Shown piece by piece: positions 45,758 through 54,319 of a stretch of 64,000 bases of DNA (positions are counted from its first letter, which is position 1; each line of letters begins with the position of its first letter). The DNA is from Marinimicrobium alkaliphilum. GTDB lineage: Bacteria; Pseudomonadota; Gammaproteobacteria; Pseudomonadales; Cellvibrionaceae. The translations under genes and the position numbers were made by a program. The notes below the pieces were generated by a model. That model made no database searches. It saw only the letters and a program-made list of their open reading frames with translations, and had not been told where the DNA came from. The DNA lies in NCBI RefSeq assembly GCF_003259155.1, contig NZ_QGMQ01000011.1, positions 45,487-109,486 on the forward strand, in the 5' to 3' direction.

Positions 45758-47074
45758 ATGAGCAACCAGACCCCGCTAAGCCAGGAGCAGCTACTCGCCA
45801 TCGATCGCGAGCACATCTGGCACCCCTACTCATCCTTTACCCATCCCACCGAGGTGTTCCCGGTCGCCCGCGCCGAGGGTGTGCGCCTGACGCTCACCGA
45901 CGGCCGCACGCTGATCGACGGCATGTCATCCTGGTGGAGTATGCTCCACGGCTATAACCACCCGGTACTCAACCAGGCGATTCGCGACCAGCTCGACGAT
46001 ATGGCCCATGTGATGTTCGGCGGTCTGACCCACGCGCCGGCAGCGCGCCTGGCCCAGCAACTGGTAGCGCTGACGCCAGCGGGCCTGAATAAAGTGTTTC
46101 TGGCAGATTCCGGGTCGGTGTCAGTGGAGGTGGCCATGAAAATGGCGATCCAGTACTGGCAGTCTCAGGGTCTCGCCAACAAGCGCCGCCTGCTGGCGTT
46201 CAAACGCGGCTACCACGGCGATACCTTTGGCGCCATGTCGGTCTGTGACCCGGTCACAGGCATGCACCACCTGTTCAGCGATACGCTCGCCCAACAGCTG
46301 TTTGCCGAGGCCCCGGACAGTCCCTTTGACGATCCCTGGGACGACGCCTGCGTGGCGGATATCGCGCGCCAGCTCGCCGACCACAAGGACGAGCTGGCCG
46401 CGGTGATTCTGGAACCGATCGTCCAGGGCGCTGGCGGTATGCGCTTCTATTCCCCCGAATTTCTTCGCCGGGTGCGCGCCCTGTGCGATGAGCATGACGT
46501 TTTGCTGATCGCCGATGAAATCGCCACCGGCTTCGGTCGCACCGGCAAGCTGTTCGCCTGTGAGCACGCGGGCATCACTCCGGATATTCTGTGTCTGGGT
46601 AAGGCTCTGACCGGCGGCTATATGACCCTGGCCGCCACTCTGTGCACGGACAAGGTCAGCCAGGGCATCTGTGAGGGTGAGGCCGGGGTGTTTATGCACG
46701 GCCCCACCTTTATGGGCAACCCCCTGGCCTGCGCGGTGGCCAATGCCAGCATTGAATTGCTGCTGGCAAGCGATTGGCAACATAATGTCCAACGGATTGA
46801 GGCACAATTGCGCCGTGAACTGGCTGCCTGCGCGTCCCTGCCCGGCGTGGCTGAAGTGCGGGCGCTCGGCGCCATCGGGGTGATTGAGCTGGCCGAGCCG
46901 GTGGATATGGCGGTGATCCAACCGCGCTTTGTCGATGCCGGTGTGTGGGTGCGCCCTTTTGGCAGACTGGTGTATATCATGCCGCCGTTTGTGATATCAG
47001 AGACGGATTTGACGGCGCTGACGTCGGGCATTTATGCCGTACTGGCCGGGTATTTGGATTCGGACGATGTTTAA
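45758..47074 (+). CDS. bioA: adenosylmethionine-8-amino-7-oxononanoate aminotransferase
   Basis: PLP enzyme of biotin synthesis converting KAPA to DAPA with SAM as amino donor. The 438 residues have the BioA N-terminus [12 protein letters not shown], the [12 protein letters not shown] motif, [17 protein letters not shown], the PLP Asp in [13 protein letters not shown] and the PLP Lys in [14 protein letters not shown] (about residue 281). Other bio genes are not in the window, so it is a stand-alone bioA, common in gammaproteobacteria. Confidence 0.97.
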   Translation: MSNQTPLSQEQLLAIDREHIWHPYSSFTHPTEVFPVARAEGVRLTLTDGRTLIDGMSSWWSMLHGYNHPVLNQAIRDQLDDMAHVMFGGLTHAPAARLAQQLVALTPAGLNKVFLADSGSVSVEVAMKMAIQYWQSQGLANKRRLLAFKRGYHGDTFGAMSVCDPVTGMHHLFSDTLAQQLFAEAPDSPFDDPWDDACVADIARQLADHKDELAAVILEPIVQGAGGMRFYSPEFLRRVRALCDEHDVLLIADEIATGFGRTGKLFACEHAGITPDILCLGKALTGGYMTLAATLCTDKVSQGICEGEAGVFMHGPTFMGNPLACAVANASIELLLASDWQHNVQRIEAQLRRELAACASLPGVAEVRALGAIGVIELAEPVDMAVIQPRFVDAGVWVRPFGRLVYIMPPFVISETDLTALTSGIYAVLAGYLDSDDV

Positions 47075-47093
47075 CGTCGTGCGGTGCCTCAGG

Positions 47094-47401
47094 TGTCGGA
47101 CTACGCTGCGCTAATCCGACCTACACAAACAATGGCACACCGTATCCAGCAGGTCGGAGTAGCCCGCCGGCGTAATCCGACAAGGCGGCACCCAACTCGA
47201 CCCAAGGCACCAATGTTCAAGTAGGTCGGATTAGCCCGCAGGGCGTAATCCGACAAGGCGGCACCCAGCCCGACCCAAGGCACCAATGTTCAAGTAGGTC
47301 GGATTAGCCCGCAGGGCGTAATCCGACAAGGCGGCACCCAACTCGACCCAAGGCACCAATGTTCAAGTAGGTCGGATTAGCCCGCAGGGCGTAATCCGAC
47401 A
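47094..47401. repeat. REP cluster L (5 copies) with a 73 bp tandem unit
   Basis: Left-facing copy at 47094-47124, right-facing copies at 47149-47182 (diverged), 47221-47255, 47294-47328 and 47367-47401. The last three repeat at exactly 73 bp with near-identical spacers. It fills the bioA-ylqF gap. Confidence 0.95.
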
Positions 47402-47459
47402 AGGCGGCACCCAGCCTGAAAGGTATGCCCAATCCAACACTTATTGAAGACACACATTT

Positions 47460-48395
47460 ATGGCAATCAACTGGTTCCCCGGACACATGCACAAGGCCCG
47501 CAAAGAAATTGCCGAGGTCATGCCGCGCATGGACGTCATCATCGAGCTGGTGGATGCCCGCATCCCCTTCTCCAGCGAGAACCCCCTGGTGCCGGCCCTG
47601 CGCGGCAACACACCCTGTATCAAGCTGCTCAACAAGGCCGACCTCGCAGACCCGGAACTGACCCGGGCCTGGATCGAACACCTGGAGCAGGAGCAGGGCA
47701 TCACCGCCCTGCCCCTCAACGCCAAAGAGGCCGACAAGGTACGTCAACTCCCTGCCTTGTGCCGCTCCCTGACCTCCGCACGCAAACTGGAGACCCGGGG
47801 CGTGCGCGCATTGATTCTCGGGGTGCCCAACGTCGGCAAGTCGACGGTGATCAACACGCTGGCCGGACGCCAGGTGGCCAAAACCGGGAACGAAGCGGGT
47901 ATCACCAAGGCCCAGCAGCGAATCAAGCTGGACGACGATATGGTCCTGACCGACACCCCGGGCTTTCTCTGGCCCAAACTCAGCCCGCCGGAATGCGGCT
48001 ATCGACTGGCCATTACCGGCGCCATCAAGGACACAGCGTTCGAGTATGAGGATATCGCACTCTTTGCCGCCGACCTGCTGCTCCGGCACTACCCGGAGCG
48101 CGTCAAAGAGCGCTACCGCATCAACATCCTCCCGGAAACCGACCTGGAATTGCTGGAAGCGATCGGCGTTCAGCGCAATTGTGTGCGCAAGGGCGGCAGT
48201 GTGGAGCTGCAGAAAGTGTCGACACTGCTGATCAAGGAGTTGCGCGACGGGATGCTTGGGCCGCTGACGCTGGAAACCCCTGAGCAGGTGGAGCGGGAGA
48301 TTGCGGCAGCGAGGGAGGAGGATGAGCGGAAGGCACAGGAGAAGGCGGAGCGGGATCGGGTGCGGAAGCAACGTACCAAGAAGAATCGCCGCTAG
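47460..48395 (+). CDS. ylqF: ribosome biogenesis GTPase YlqF/RbgA
   Basis: Circularly permuted GTPase of 311 residues that assists late assembly of the large ribosomal subunit. The G motifs appear in the order G4 (LLNKADLAD, about residue 58), G1 (GVPNVGKSTVINTL, about 120) and G3 (LTDTPGFLWPK, about 161). The N-terminus MAINWFPGHMHKARKEI is the family hallmark. The C-terminal tail (about 275-311) is Arg/Lys/Glu-rich, beyond the usual RNA-binding domain. Confidence 0.94.
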   Translation: MAINWFPGHMHKARKEIAEVMPRMDVIIELVDARIPFSSENPLVPALRGNTPCIKLLNKADLADPELTRAWIEHLEQEQGITALPLNAKEADKVRQLPALCRSLTSARKLETRGVRALILGVPNVGKSTVINTLAGRQVAKTGNEAGITKAQQRIKLDDDMVLTDTPGFLWPKLSPPECGYRLAITGAIKDTAFEYEDIALFAADLLLRHYPERVKERYRINILPETDLELLEAIGVQRNCVRKGGSVELQKVSTLLIKELRDGMLGPLTLETPEQVEREIAAAREEDERKAQEKAERDRVRKQRTKKNRR

Positions 48396-48507
48396 TAGGC
48401 TGTACACCCCGTAAAGTTGGGTAATAGCCCACGCTTGCGGCGCCCAGACCGGCTCAACTATCGTAGAGTACAACAACCGCCAGCGCGTTGGTCGGATGAG
48501 AAGGTGA

Positions 48508-48603
48508 TTCGGGTTGCGCTGCGTGGGACCGTCGCCCGCAGGGATGCGGGCGTCGAGCCCCCAAGGATGGGTTTACGGCGCGTCCCGCGCAGCGCAACCC
48601 GAA
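48508..48603. repeat. nested-palindrome dispersed element
   Basis: A 96 bp element bounded by 22 bp arms, TTCGGGTTGCGCTGCG with GGGAC inside, matching their reverse complement at 21 of 22 positions. Inside is a perfect second hairpin, CGCCCGCA-GGGA-TGCGGGCG. It is unrelated to the REP family of the window. The core CAAGGATGGGTTTACGGCG is, from recall, shared by dispersed repeats of several gammaproteobacteria. The rest of the ylqF to next-gene gap shows nothing else. Confidence 0.75.
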
Positions 48604-48657
48604 GCACCGCCACCACACCCAATCAACGCGAACACAAACCACATATCAGGAGCAGTT

Positions 48658-49632
48658 ATGGGACTTTTAGTGAAAGGCGAATGGCACGACGAGTGGTACG
48701 ACACCGAGAAAACCGGTGGCGAATTCATTCGTGAAGACGCCCAGTTTCGCGACTGGGTGACGCCCGATGGCAGCGCCGGCCCTGACGGCCAGAAAGGTCA
48801 CAAAGCCGAGGCCGGGCGTTATCACCTGTATGTATCCTACGCTTGCCCCTGGGCGCACCGGACGTTGATTTTTCGCAAACTGCTGGGCCTGGAAGATGCT
48901 ATCAGCGTAGCGGTGGTGCACCCGCACATGCTGAGCAAGGGCTGGGAGTTCAAAAAGGACGACACCTTCGGGACCGACAAGGACCCGCTCTACGGCTTCG
49001 ACTGCATGCACCAGGTATACACCAAACACGACAGCCAGTACTCCGGGCGCGTGACTGTGCCGGTGCTGTGGGATAAGCAGGAAGAGAAGATCATCAATAA
49101 CGAGTCGGCGGAAATCATTCGCATGCTTTGTACCGGCTTTAAAGATATCGCCAAAAACCCCAAAAACTTCTACCCGGAGACGCTGAAAGACAAGATCGAC
49201 GCGATCAACAAAACCGTTTACCACAATATCAACAACGGGGTTTACCGTTCAGGCTTCGCCACCAAGCAGGAGAAGTATGCGCAGGCGTACCGGAAATTGT
49301 TTGGTGCGCTCGATGAGGTCGAAGGGATTTTGGGTAAACAGGCATTCTTGACGGGGGACGAAATTACCGAAGCTGACTGGCGGCTGTTTACGACGCTGGT
49401 GCGTTTTGATGCGGTGTACCACGGCCACTTCAAATGCAATCGCAATCGGATTGAAGATTACCCCAACCTGTCCAACTATGTCCGGCAGTTGTACCAGTGG
49501 CCGGGCGTCGCAGAAACGGTGCATATCGATCATATCCAGCACCACTACTACTACAGCCACGACACCATTAACCCGACCCGGATTGTGCCCGAAGGGCCGG
49601 AGCTGGATTTTACCCTGCCGCACAACCGCTAG
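48658..49632 (+). CDS. glutathionyl-hydroquinone reductase (Xi-class GST)
   Basis: Reduces S-glutathionyl-quinones. The 324 residues fit the YqjG/ECM4 family: N-terminal GEWHDEWYDTEKTGGEFIRE, the catalytic cysteine in YVSYACPWAHRTLIFR (about residue 62), VPVLWDKQEEKIINNESAEI, and the C-terminal ITEADWRLFTTLVRFDAVYH. The start at 48658 follows AGGAGCAGTT. Upstream in-frame codons run into the dispersed element and are not counted. Confidence 0.95.
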   Translation: MGLLVKGEWHDEWYDTEKTGGEFIREDAQFRDWVTPDGSAGPDGQKGHKAEAGRYHLYVSYACPWAHRTLIFRKLLGLEDAISVAVVHPHMLSKGWEFKKDDTFGTDKDPLYGFDCMHQVYTKHDSQYSGRVTVPVLWDKQEEKIINNESAEIIRMLCTGFKDIAKNPKNFYPETLKDKIDAINKTVYHNINNGVYRSGFATKQEKYAQAYRKLFGALDEVEGILGKQAFLTGDEITEADWRLFTTLVRFDAVYHGHFKCNRNRIEDYPNLSNYVRQLYQWPGVAETVHIDHIQHHYYYSHDTINPTRIVPEGPELDFTLPHNR

Positions 49633-49665
49633 CCCAGCTGCCAGGTGGCGGTTTGGTACCTCAGA

Positions 49666-49696
49666 TGTCGGATTACGCTGCGCTAATCCGACCTAC
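49666..49696. repeat. single REP copy M between convergent genes
   Basis: A lone left-facing copy followed by the first bases of a spacer (TGGAGACAATGG). No right-facing partner is present. Confidence 0.92.
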
Positions 49697-49711
49697 TGGA
49701 GACAATGGTCA

Positions 49712-51343
49712 CTAAACCCCAAAACTCCCATAGTTTCCCCGCCCGGCTTGCAAGCGGCTTTCGGCAAACAAGCGAGCCCGAGCCGGGGATAACAGCTGAC
49801 TCAAACACACCGTCTGCAACCCCAGCGCCAATAGATCCCCCAGTCGACGCCCATGGTAAACCAACGTTGGGGCATCCAGACCCAGCAGCTCGTCCACCGA
49901 CGCCATCAACGCCGCTAACGCGGGAACCTCCGAGCGCGCCTCACTGACCCGCAGTCGCCAGTCTGCCAAACAGTCGGGTGTGCGCTCCAGGATACGCAAT
50001 ATATCCAGGCATTGGACGTTGCCACTGCCCTCCCAAATCGCATTGATGGGTGCCTCTCGGTACAAGCGCGCGCACAGGTGCTCGTCCATGACACCACTAC
50101 CGCCAATACACTCCATCGCCTCATGATTGTGGGCCGGCACCTGTTTACATACCCGGTATTTCCCCAGCGCTGCCCCCAGACGAAACAGGGCGCGCTCAGC
50201 AGGCTCAGCGGCACGATCAAGCGCCGCCGCCAGGCGCAATGACAACGCCAGCGCCGCATCGCTTTCCAGTTCCAGGTCGGTCAGCACCGCGCGCATCAAC
50301 GGCTGCTCACTCAAGCGCGCACCGAACGCCTCACGATACTCACAGTGGTGCCGGGCCTGGACAAACGCCTGGCGCATGGCCGCCGCCGAGGCCACCGTGC
50401 AGTCAAAGCGGGTCAGGGCCACCATTTCCAGAATGGTCGCGACACCGCGCCCCTGCTCCCCAATCAACCAGCCTTGGGCCGCCCGAAATTCCACTTCGCT
50501 CGACGCGTTGGAGATATTGCCCAGTTTATTTTTCAGCCGTTGCAGGTAGAGTCGATTCTTCTGTCCGTCCGGACACCACCGCGGCACCAGAAAGCAGGAC
50601 AGGCCTTCTTCGGTCTGCGCCAAGGTCAGAAAACCATCACACATCGGCGCCGACATGAAGTACTTGTGCCCAACAAGCTCGTACAGCCGCCCACTCCCGG
50701 GCTCGCTCACCGGCTGGGCAAAGGTGGTATTGGCGCGCACATCCGAACCACCCTGCTTTTCGGTCATGGCCATACCGATGGTGGCACCCCGCTTGCGCTC
50801 AATGGGTAAGTCTCTGGGGTCGTAGTGGCGGGATAGCACCCTGGGCAGCCAGGTATCAGCGATCTCGGGCACCTGGCGCAGCACCGGAACACTGGCAAAG
50901 GTCATGGTCAGCGGGCAGCCGTGGCCCTGCTCCACCTGGGTCTGCAAATAGAGCATGGCAGCCCTCTCCAGGTGGCTGCCGGTGCCGTCCCAGGGCAGAG
51001 CATGAATACCCCTGCCGATCGCATCAGCCATCAGCTCGTGATACGCGGGGTGGTAGTCAACCCGATCGATACGCTGCCCTACCCGATCGTGGGTATATAA
51101 CACCGGTGGATGGGCGTTGGCGGTAAAACCCCGAGCAATCATCGCGGCCGAGCCGGTGTGAGCACCGTAGTCGCTCAAAACCTCCCCCAAAGCCTCGCCG
51201 CCAAGCATTTTCATTGCCTGCCGGAGCGATGGGTCGCCCGCCCAGGCGTTGTAGTCTTCAAACACCGGCACCACGTTGTGCACGCTGTGGGTCTCTGCCG
51301 TCGCTCGGAATGCTCCGATCCGGGGTTCTTCGGATTTATTCAT
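49712..51343 (-). CDS. aidB: AidB-like acyl-CoA dehydrogenase family protein
   Basis: Flavoprotein of the acyl-CoA dehydrogenase superfamily, AidB branch, linked to the adaptive response to alkylation. The 543 residues show the AidB features TLSEHNVxNVPPxxxx-like start (TAETHSVHNVVPVFEDYNAW), GMAMTEKQGGSDVRANTTFA, HKYFMSAPMCDGFLTLAQT, and MECIGGSGVMDEHLCARLYR with NAIWEGSGNVQCLDILRIL. It is divergent from the fructan-locus lipoprotein. Confidence 0.93.
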   Translation of the reverse strand: MNKSEEPRIGAFRATAETHSVHNVVPVFEDYNAWAGDPSLRQAMKMLGGEALGEVLSDYGAHTGSAAMIARGFTANAHPPVLYTHDRVGQRIDRVDYHPAYHELMADAIGRGIHALPWDGTGSHLERAAMLYLQTQVEQGHGCPLTMTFASVPVLRQVPEIADTWLPRVLSRHYDPRDLPIERKRGATIGMAMTEKQGGSDVRANTTFAQPVSEPGSGRLYELVGHKYFMSAPMCDGFLTLAQTEEGLSCFLVPRWCPDGQKNRLYLQRLKNKLGNISNASSEVEFRAAQGWLIGEQGRGVATILEMVALTRFDCTVASAAAMRQAFVQARHHCEYREAFGARLSEQPLMRAVLTDLELESDAALALSLRLAAALDRAAEPAERALFRLGAALGKYRVCKQVPAHNHEAMECIGGSGVMDEHLCARLYREAPINAIWEGSGNVQCLDILRILERTPDCLADWRLRVSEARSEVPALAALMASVDELLGLDAPTLVYHGRRLGDLLALGLQTVCLSQLLSPARARLFAESRLQAGRGNYGSFGV

Positions 51344-51479
51344 GGTAAGCCTCCCGGCACAATCTCAGCGGATAAATCCATGTTGTGCAGTTCGATCACC
51401 CCTCAGTATAGCCTTCCGCACTGAATTCTCAGCGCCCTCACCGCTGTAATCGGCGATGTGTCCCCCAACCTTCACGCTT

Positions 51480-51650
51480 CTCTTTTCAGCCTATTACGCA
51501 TATAAAAAACTTACTTATCATTTAGTTATATAATTAGCATGCATTTAACTTATTGTTATATATATCATTTTTTATTTATTTTACCTTTGAAAAACATCAC
51601 CATTGATTTTTATATCACAGTTATATAAATTAGTAGGTATCGCACCTCAC
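51480..51650. other. AT-rich upstream region of the fructan locus
   Basis: In the 377 bp gap between aidB and the lipoprotein gene, about 170 bp are very AT-rich (many TATATA and TTTATT runs), in sharp contrast with the GC-rich genome. TTGATT (51603) and TATAAA (51624) could form a promoter with a short 15 bp spacer. No CRP or LacI-type dyad could be recognised. The region probably holds regulatory sites or an H-NS-like binding patch. Confidence 0.6.
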
Positions 51651-51720
51651 AGCTTACTCCGCAGGCGGAGCAGCAAGGGGCGCTACGCGCAAAACCAATT
51701 CAAATAACGAGGGTAACGCT

Positions 51721-54237
51721 ATGAACAAGCCTAAATTCTGGCCCGAGTCCCTACTCGTGGGGCTGAGCTGTCTGGCTCTGGTAGCCTGTGGAGGATCTTC
51801 CACCAGCTACCAGGACTACGAAGACGAATATGAACCCGTTTACGAAATTCCCGAAGACGAAGATCCCGACGGCGACAACGGCGAGGTTCTGGTCAACGTC
51901 ACCAATGACGATCCCGAGCTGTTTGACAATGTGATCGCCGACTTCGAAGACGTGGCCTTCATGCAAGACCCCGCCAACGGCTGGGTACTGTCGGGCATCT
52001 TTGCCGACGTCAATGACTGGCGCGGGGTCACTAACCGGCCGGAAGCGGCGCGGGTCGGCCAGCGAGCGGTCAGCACCTGTGAAATTGGCGGCAACGACTG
52101 TGACTCCAATACCGGCTCGATTCTGACACCACCCTTCACCGTCGAATCGGACTACATCAACTTCCTGATGACCGGCGGCGCCACCGACGTGGGCCTGGAG
52201 CTGCGCTCCGCTGACGATGAGTCAGTGCTGGTGTCCTTCCAGCCCGACAGCTGCGGCCGAGCGTTCATTACCGACGATGACGACTGGCATCATCTGGATG
52301 TCAGTGCCCTGCGCGGCGAAGAGGTACAATTGTTCCTCTTTGACCACGAAGAAGGCGGTTGTGGCTTTATCAGCTTCGATCACTTCTATCAAAGCGGCAG
52401 CGCTATCGGGAACCTCGGCGCGCAGGCCGCACCGCCCCTGGAAGCCGTCAATGTCAGCCTGCCCAGCGACTCTGGCGCCAATATTATCAGCCGTTTTGAC
52501 GATGCCCTGCGCATGGTTGCGAGCATTGATGAGGGTGGCGAAGGTTGGCAGGCCGAAGGCGACTTCGCCGATCCGCAAAGCGCTGATGCCTGGGAAGGTC
52601 CCTCTGCAGATCCCGCTGCCGCCCGCATCGGCGAACGTGCGTTCTCCTCTTGCGCCACCGGCGAAGCCGCATGCGAATCTCTGACTGGCCGCATTGTGTC
52701 AGCACCCTTTACCGTCGCACAAAACTATATCCGCTTTCTTGCGGTGGGCGGTTCAGAGAGCAACCAGGATGTCGCCATCAACTTGCTGAATGCATCAAGC
52801 GGTGAAGTGCTGGCAAGCTTTACGCCGGAAACCTGCACCAGTCCGTATATGACCGGTGACCAGGACTGGCATCAGTTTGACGTCAGCGATATTCAGGGTC
52901 AGCGTATTCGTCTGGAAATCGTCGACGACTCCACCGAGGAGTGCGGCTACATCAGTATCGATCACGCTTATCAGACCGGTAGCGAAAGCTTCACCGGCGA
53001 GAGTGGCGATCAGGTAGTACCGGGCTCGGCAGGTATCGCAGAAATTCCTGCAGAGTTCCAAAGCCAGAATGTCGACGTCGCCCCCGACGCCTTCGATGAA
53101 GACCGTGTCATCAGCAGCTTTGACAGCCCGACACAAATGATCGAAGACGGCTGGACCGGCACCGGCGCCTTTGCCAATCCCGCCGATGACAACGCCTGGA
53201 AAGGCACCACCGCGAGCAGCGGCTCCGCGCGCGTTGGGCTGGCAGCAATCAGCACCTGCGAAATCAATGACAACGCTGAAGGTTGCGACGCACCCACCGG
53301 TCGACTGACGTCACCCATCACAAAAATCATTGAAGACTATATCTACTTCCTGATGCTGGGTGGCAACGGTGACGCACCGGTCGGACTGCGTATTCTCGAC
53401 TCCATCGGCAATGAAGTTCACAACTATACGTCTGCCAAATGCGGCCCCTCGCATATCGAGAGCAACGACGATTGGACCTTTATCGACCAGTCCAACCTGA
53501 TGAATGCCATGGTTCACTACCAGTTCTACGATGAAGAAGACGGCGGCTGTGGCTTCCTGAGTTTTGACCACCTGTATCAAAGCGACCGCGACCCCTTCGA
53601 GGACGACGGCATTCTGCCGGTGGATATGAACAACGGTGGCATGATCATTGTCGACGACCAGCAACTGCAGTCCATCGGCTTCAATGCCTCGCTGCCCTAC
53701 GCGGACTCCAACGAGAGGGTCATTGGCCGCTTTGATGATGCCATTGCGACGCTCGACGACGAAGGCTGGACCGCCACGGGTGACTTTGCTTCGCCGGGTG
53801 ACAGCGAAGCCTGGCAGGGCACCACAAGCTCTGACGCAGCGGCCCGGATCGGCGCTGGCGCCGTCAGCACCTGTGAGCTCAATCACAATGCTGACGGCTG
53901 TGACGCCCCGACCGGCACCCTGACCTCGCCGGACTTTACCGTCGATGCGGACAAGCCACTGCTGGTGTTCATGATGGGCGGCGGTAACGGTGGCGATGCG
54001 GATGTGGGCCTGCGGGTATTGCTCGCCGCTGACGACAGCGAAGTGGCCAGCTACACACCCGACTCCTGCGGTCCATCACACCTGTCCGGCAATCACGACT
54101 GGTCGGAAATCGATCTGTCCGATTACGCTGGCCAAGCGGTCAAAGTCGAAATCTATGACAACGAACCCGGTGGTTGCGGTTTTATTACCTTTGATCATGT
54201 ACACATGAGCAACGGTGAGGCCTATACACCGGAGTAA
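51721..54237 (+). CDS. four-module outer-membrane lipoprotein of the fructan locus
   Basis: Protein of 838 residues with a lipoprotein signal (MNKPKFWPESLLVGLSCLALVACGG, Cys23, Gly at +2, so outer membrane). An acidic linker rich in Asp, Glu and Tyr (about 28-65) is followed by four homologous modules at about residues 69-228, 254-423, 461-624 and 665-837. Each has a GW-x-GxFA start, a TG-LTSP strand, Y-I-F-L-GG, a DW-x-D-S segment, and a GGCGF-SFDH ending, plus four conserved Cys. The same module, without Cys, is inserted in the GH32 enzyme at 61727-63838. I infer a surface fructan-binding protein; no enzyme motif is seen. The family has no name I recognise. Confidence 0.82.
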   Translation: MNKPKFWPESLLVGLSCLALVACGGSSTSYQDYEDEYEPVYEIPEDEDPDGDNGEVLVNVTNDDPELFDNVIADFEDVAFMQDPANGWVLSGIFADVNDWRGVTNRPEAARVGQRAVSTCEIGGNDCDSNTGSILTPPFTVESDYINFLMTGGATDVGLELRSADDESVLVSFQPDSCGRAFITDDDDWHHLDVSALRGEEVQLFLFDHEEGGCGFISFDHFYQSGSAIGNLGAQAAPPLEAVNVSLPSDSGANIISRFDDALRMVASIDEGGEGWQAEGDFADPQSADAWEGPSADPAAARIGERAFSSCATGEAACESLTGRIVSAPFTVAQNYIRFLAVGGSESNQDVAINLLNASSGEVLASFTPETCTSPYMTGDQDWHQFDVSDIQGQRIRLEIVDDSTEECGYISIDHAYQTGSESFTGESGDQVVPGSAGIAEIPAEFQSQNVDVAPDAFDEDRVISSFDSPTQMIEDGWTGTGAFANPADDNAWKGTTASSGSARVGLAAISTCEINDNAEGCDAPTGRLTSPITKIIEDYIYFLMLGGNGDAPVGLRILDSIGNEVHNYTSAKCGPSHIESNDDWTFIDQSNLMNAMVHYQFYDEEDGGCGFLSFDHLYQSDRDPFEDDGILPVDMNNGGMIIVDDQQLQSIGFNASLPYADSNERVIGRFDDAIATLDDEGWTATGDFASPGDSEAWQGTTSSDAAARIGAGAVSTCELNHNADGCDAPTGTLTSPDFTVDADKPLLVFMMGGGNGGDADVGLRVLLAADDSEVASYTPDSCGPSHLSGNHDWSEIDLSDYAGQAVKVEIYDNEPGGCGFITFDHVHMSNGEAYTPE
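51925..54231 (+). repeat. four tandem protein modules of about 165 residues
   Basis: Modules at 51925-52404, 52480-52990, 53101-53590 and 53713-54231. Modules 3 and 4 are the most alike (GCDAPTGRLTSP against GCDAPTGTLTSP, both with CGPSH). Module 2 is the most diverged. The DNA has drifted too far for a recent duplication. Confidence 0.9.
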
Positions 54238-54261
54238 ACCGGCTTTCCGGCCACGTTTAAC

Positions 54262-54290
54262 GGCCCCGGCGCGTCCGGGGCCTTGTTGTG
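54262..54290 (+). terminator. hairpin terminator or attenuator after the lipoprotein gene
   Basis: GGCCCCGG-CGCGT-CCGGGGCC followed by TTGTTGTG. The T tract is interrupted, so readthrough into the GH32 gene 30 bp further on is likely. It would make the lipoprotein message more abundant than the enzyme message. Confidence 0.7.
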
Positions 54291-54319
54291 TCCGGTCATA
54301 AACCCGAGAGGTCTAGCAC

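Noticed and set aside
47221..47403. CRISPR-like array with 73 bp period before ylqF
   Set aside because: Same reasoning: spacers repeat, and the units belong to the REP family.
48514..48657. N-terminal extension of the hydroquinone reductase
   Set aside because: The codons come from the dispersed element; a good ribosome site precedes the ATG at 48658.
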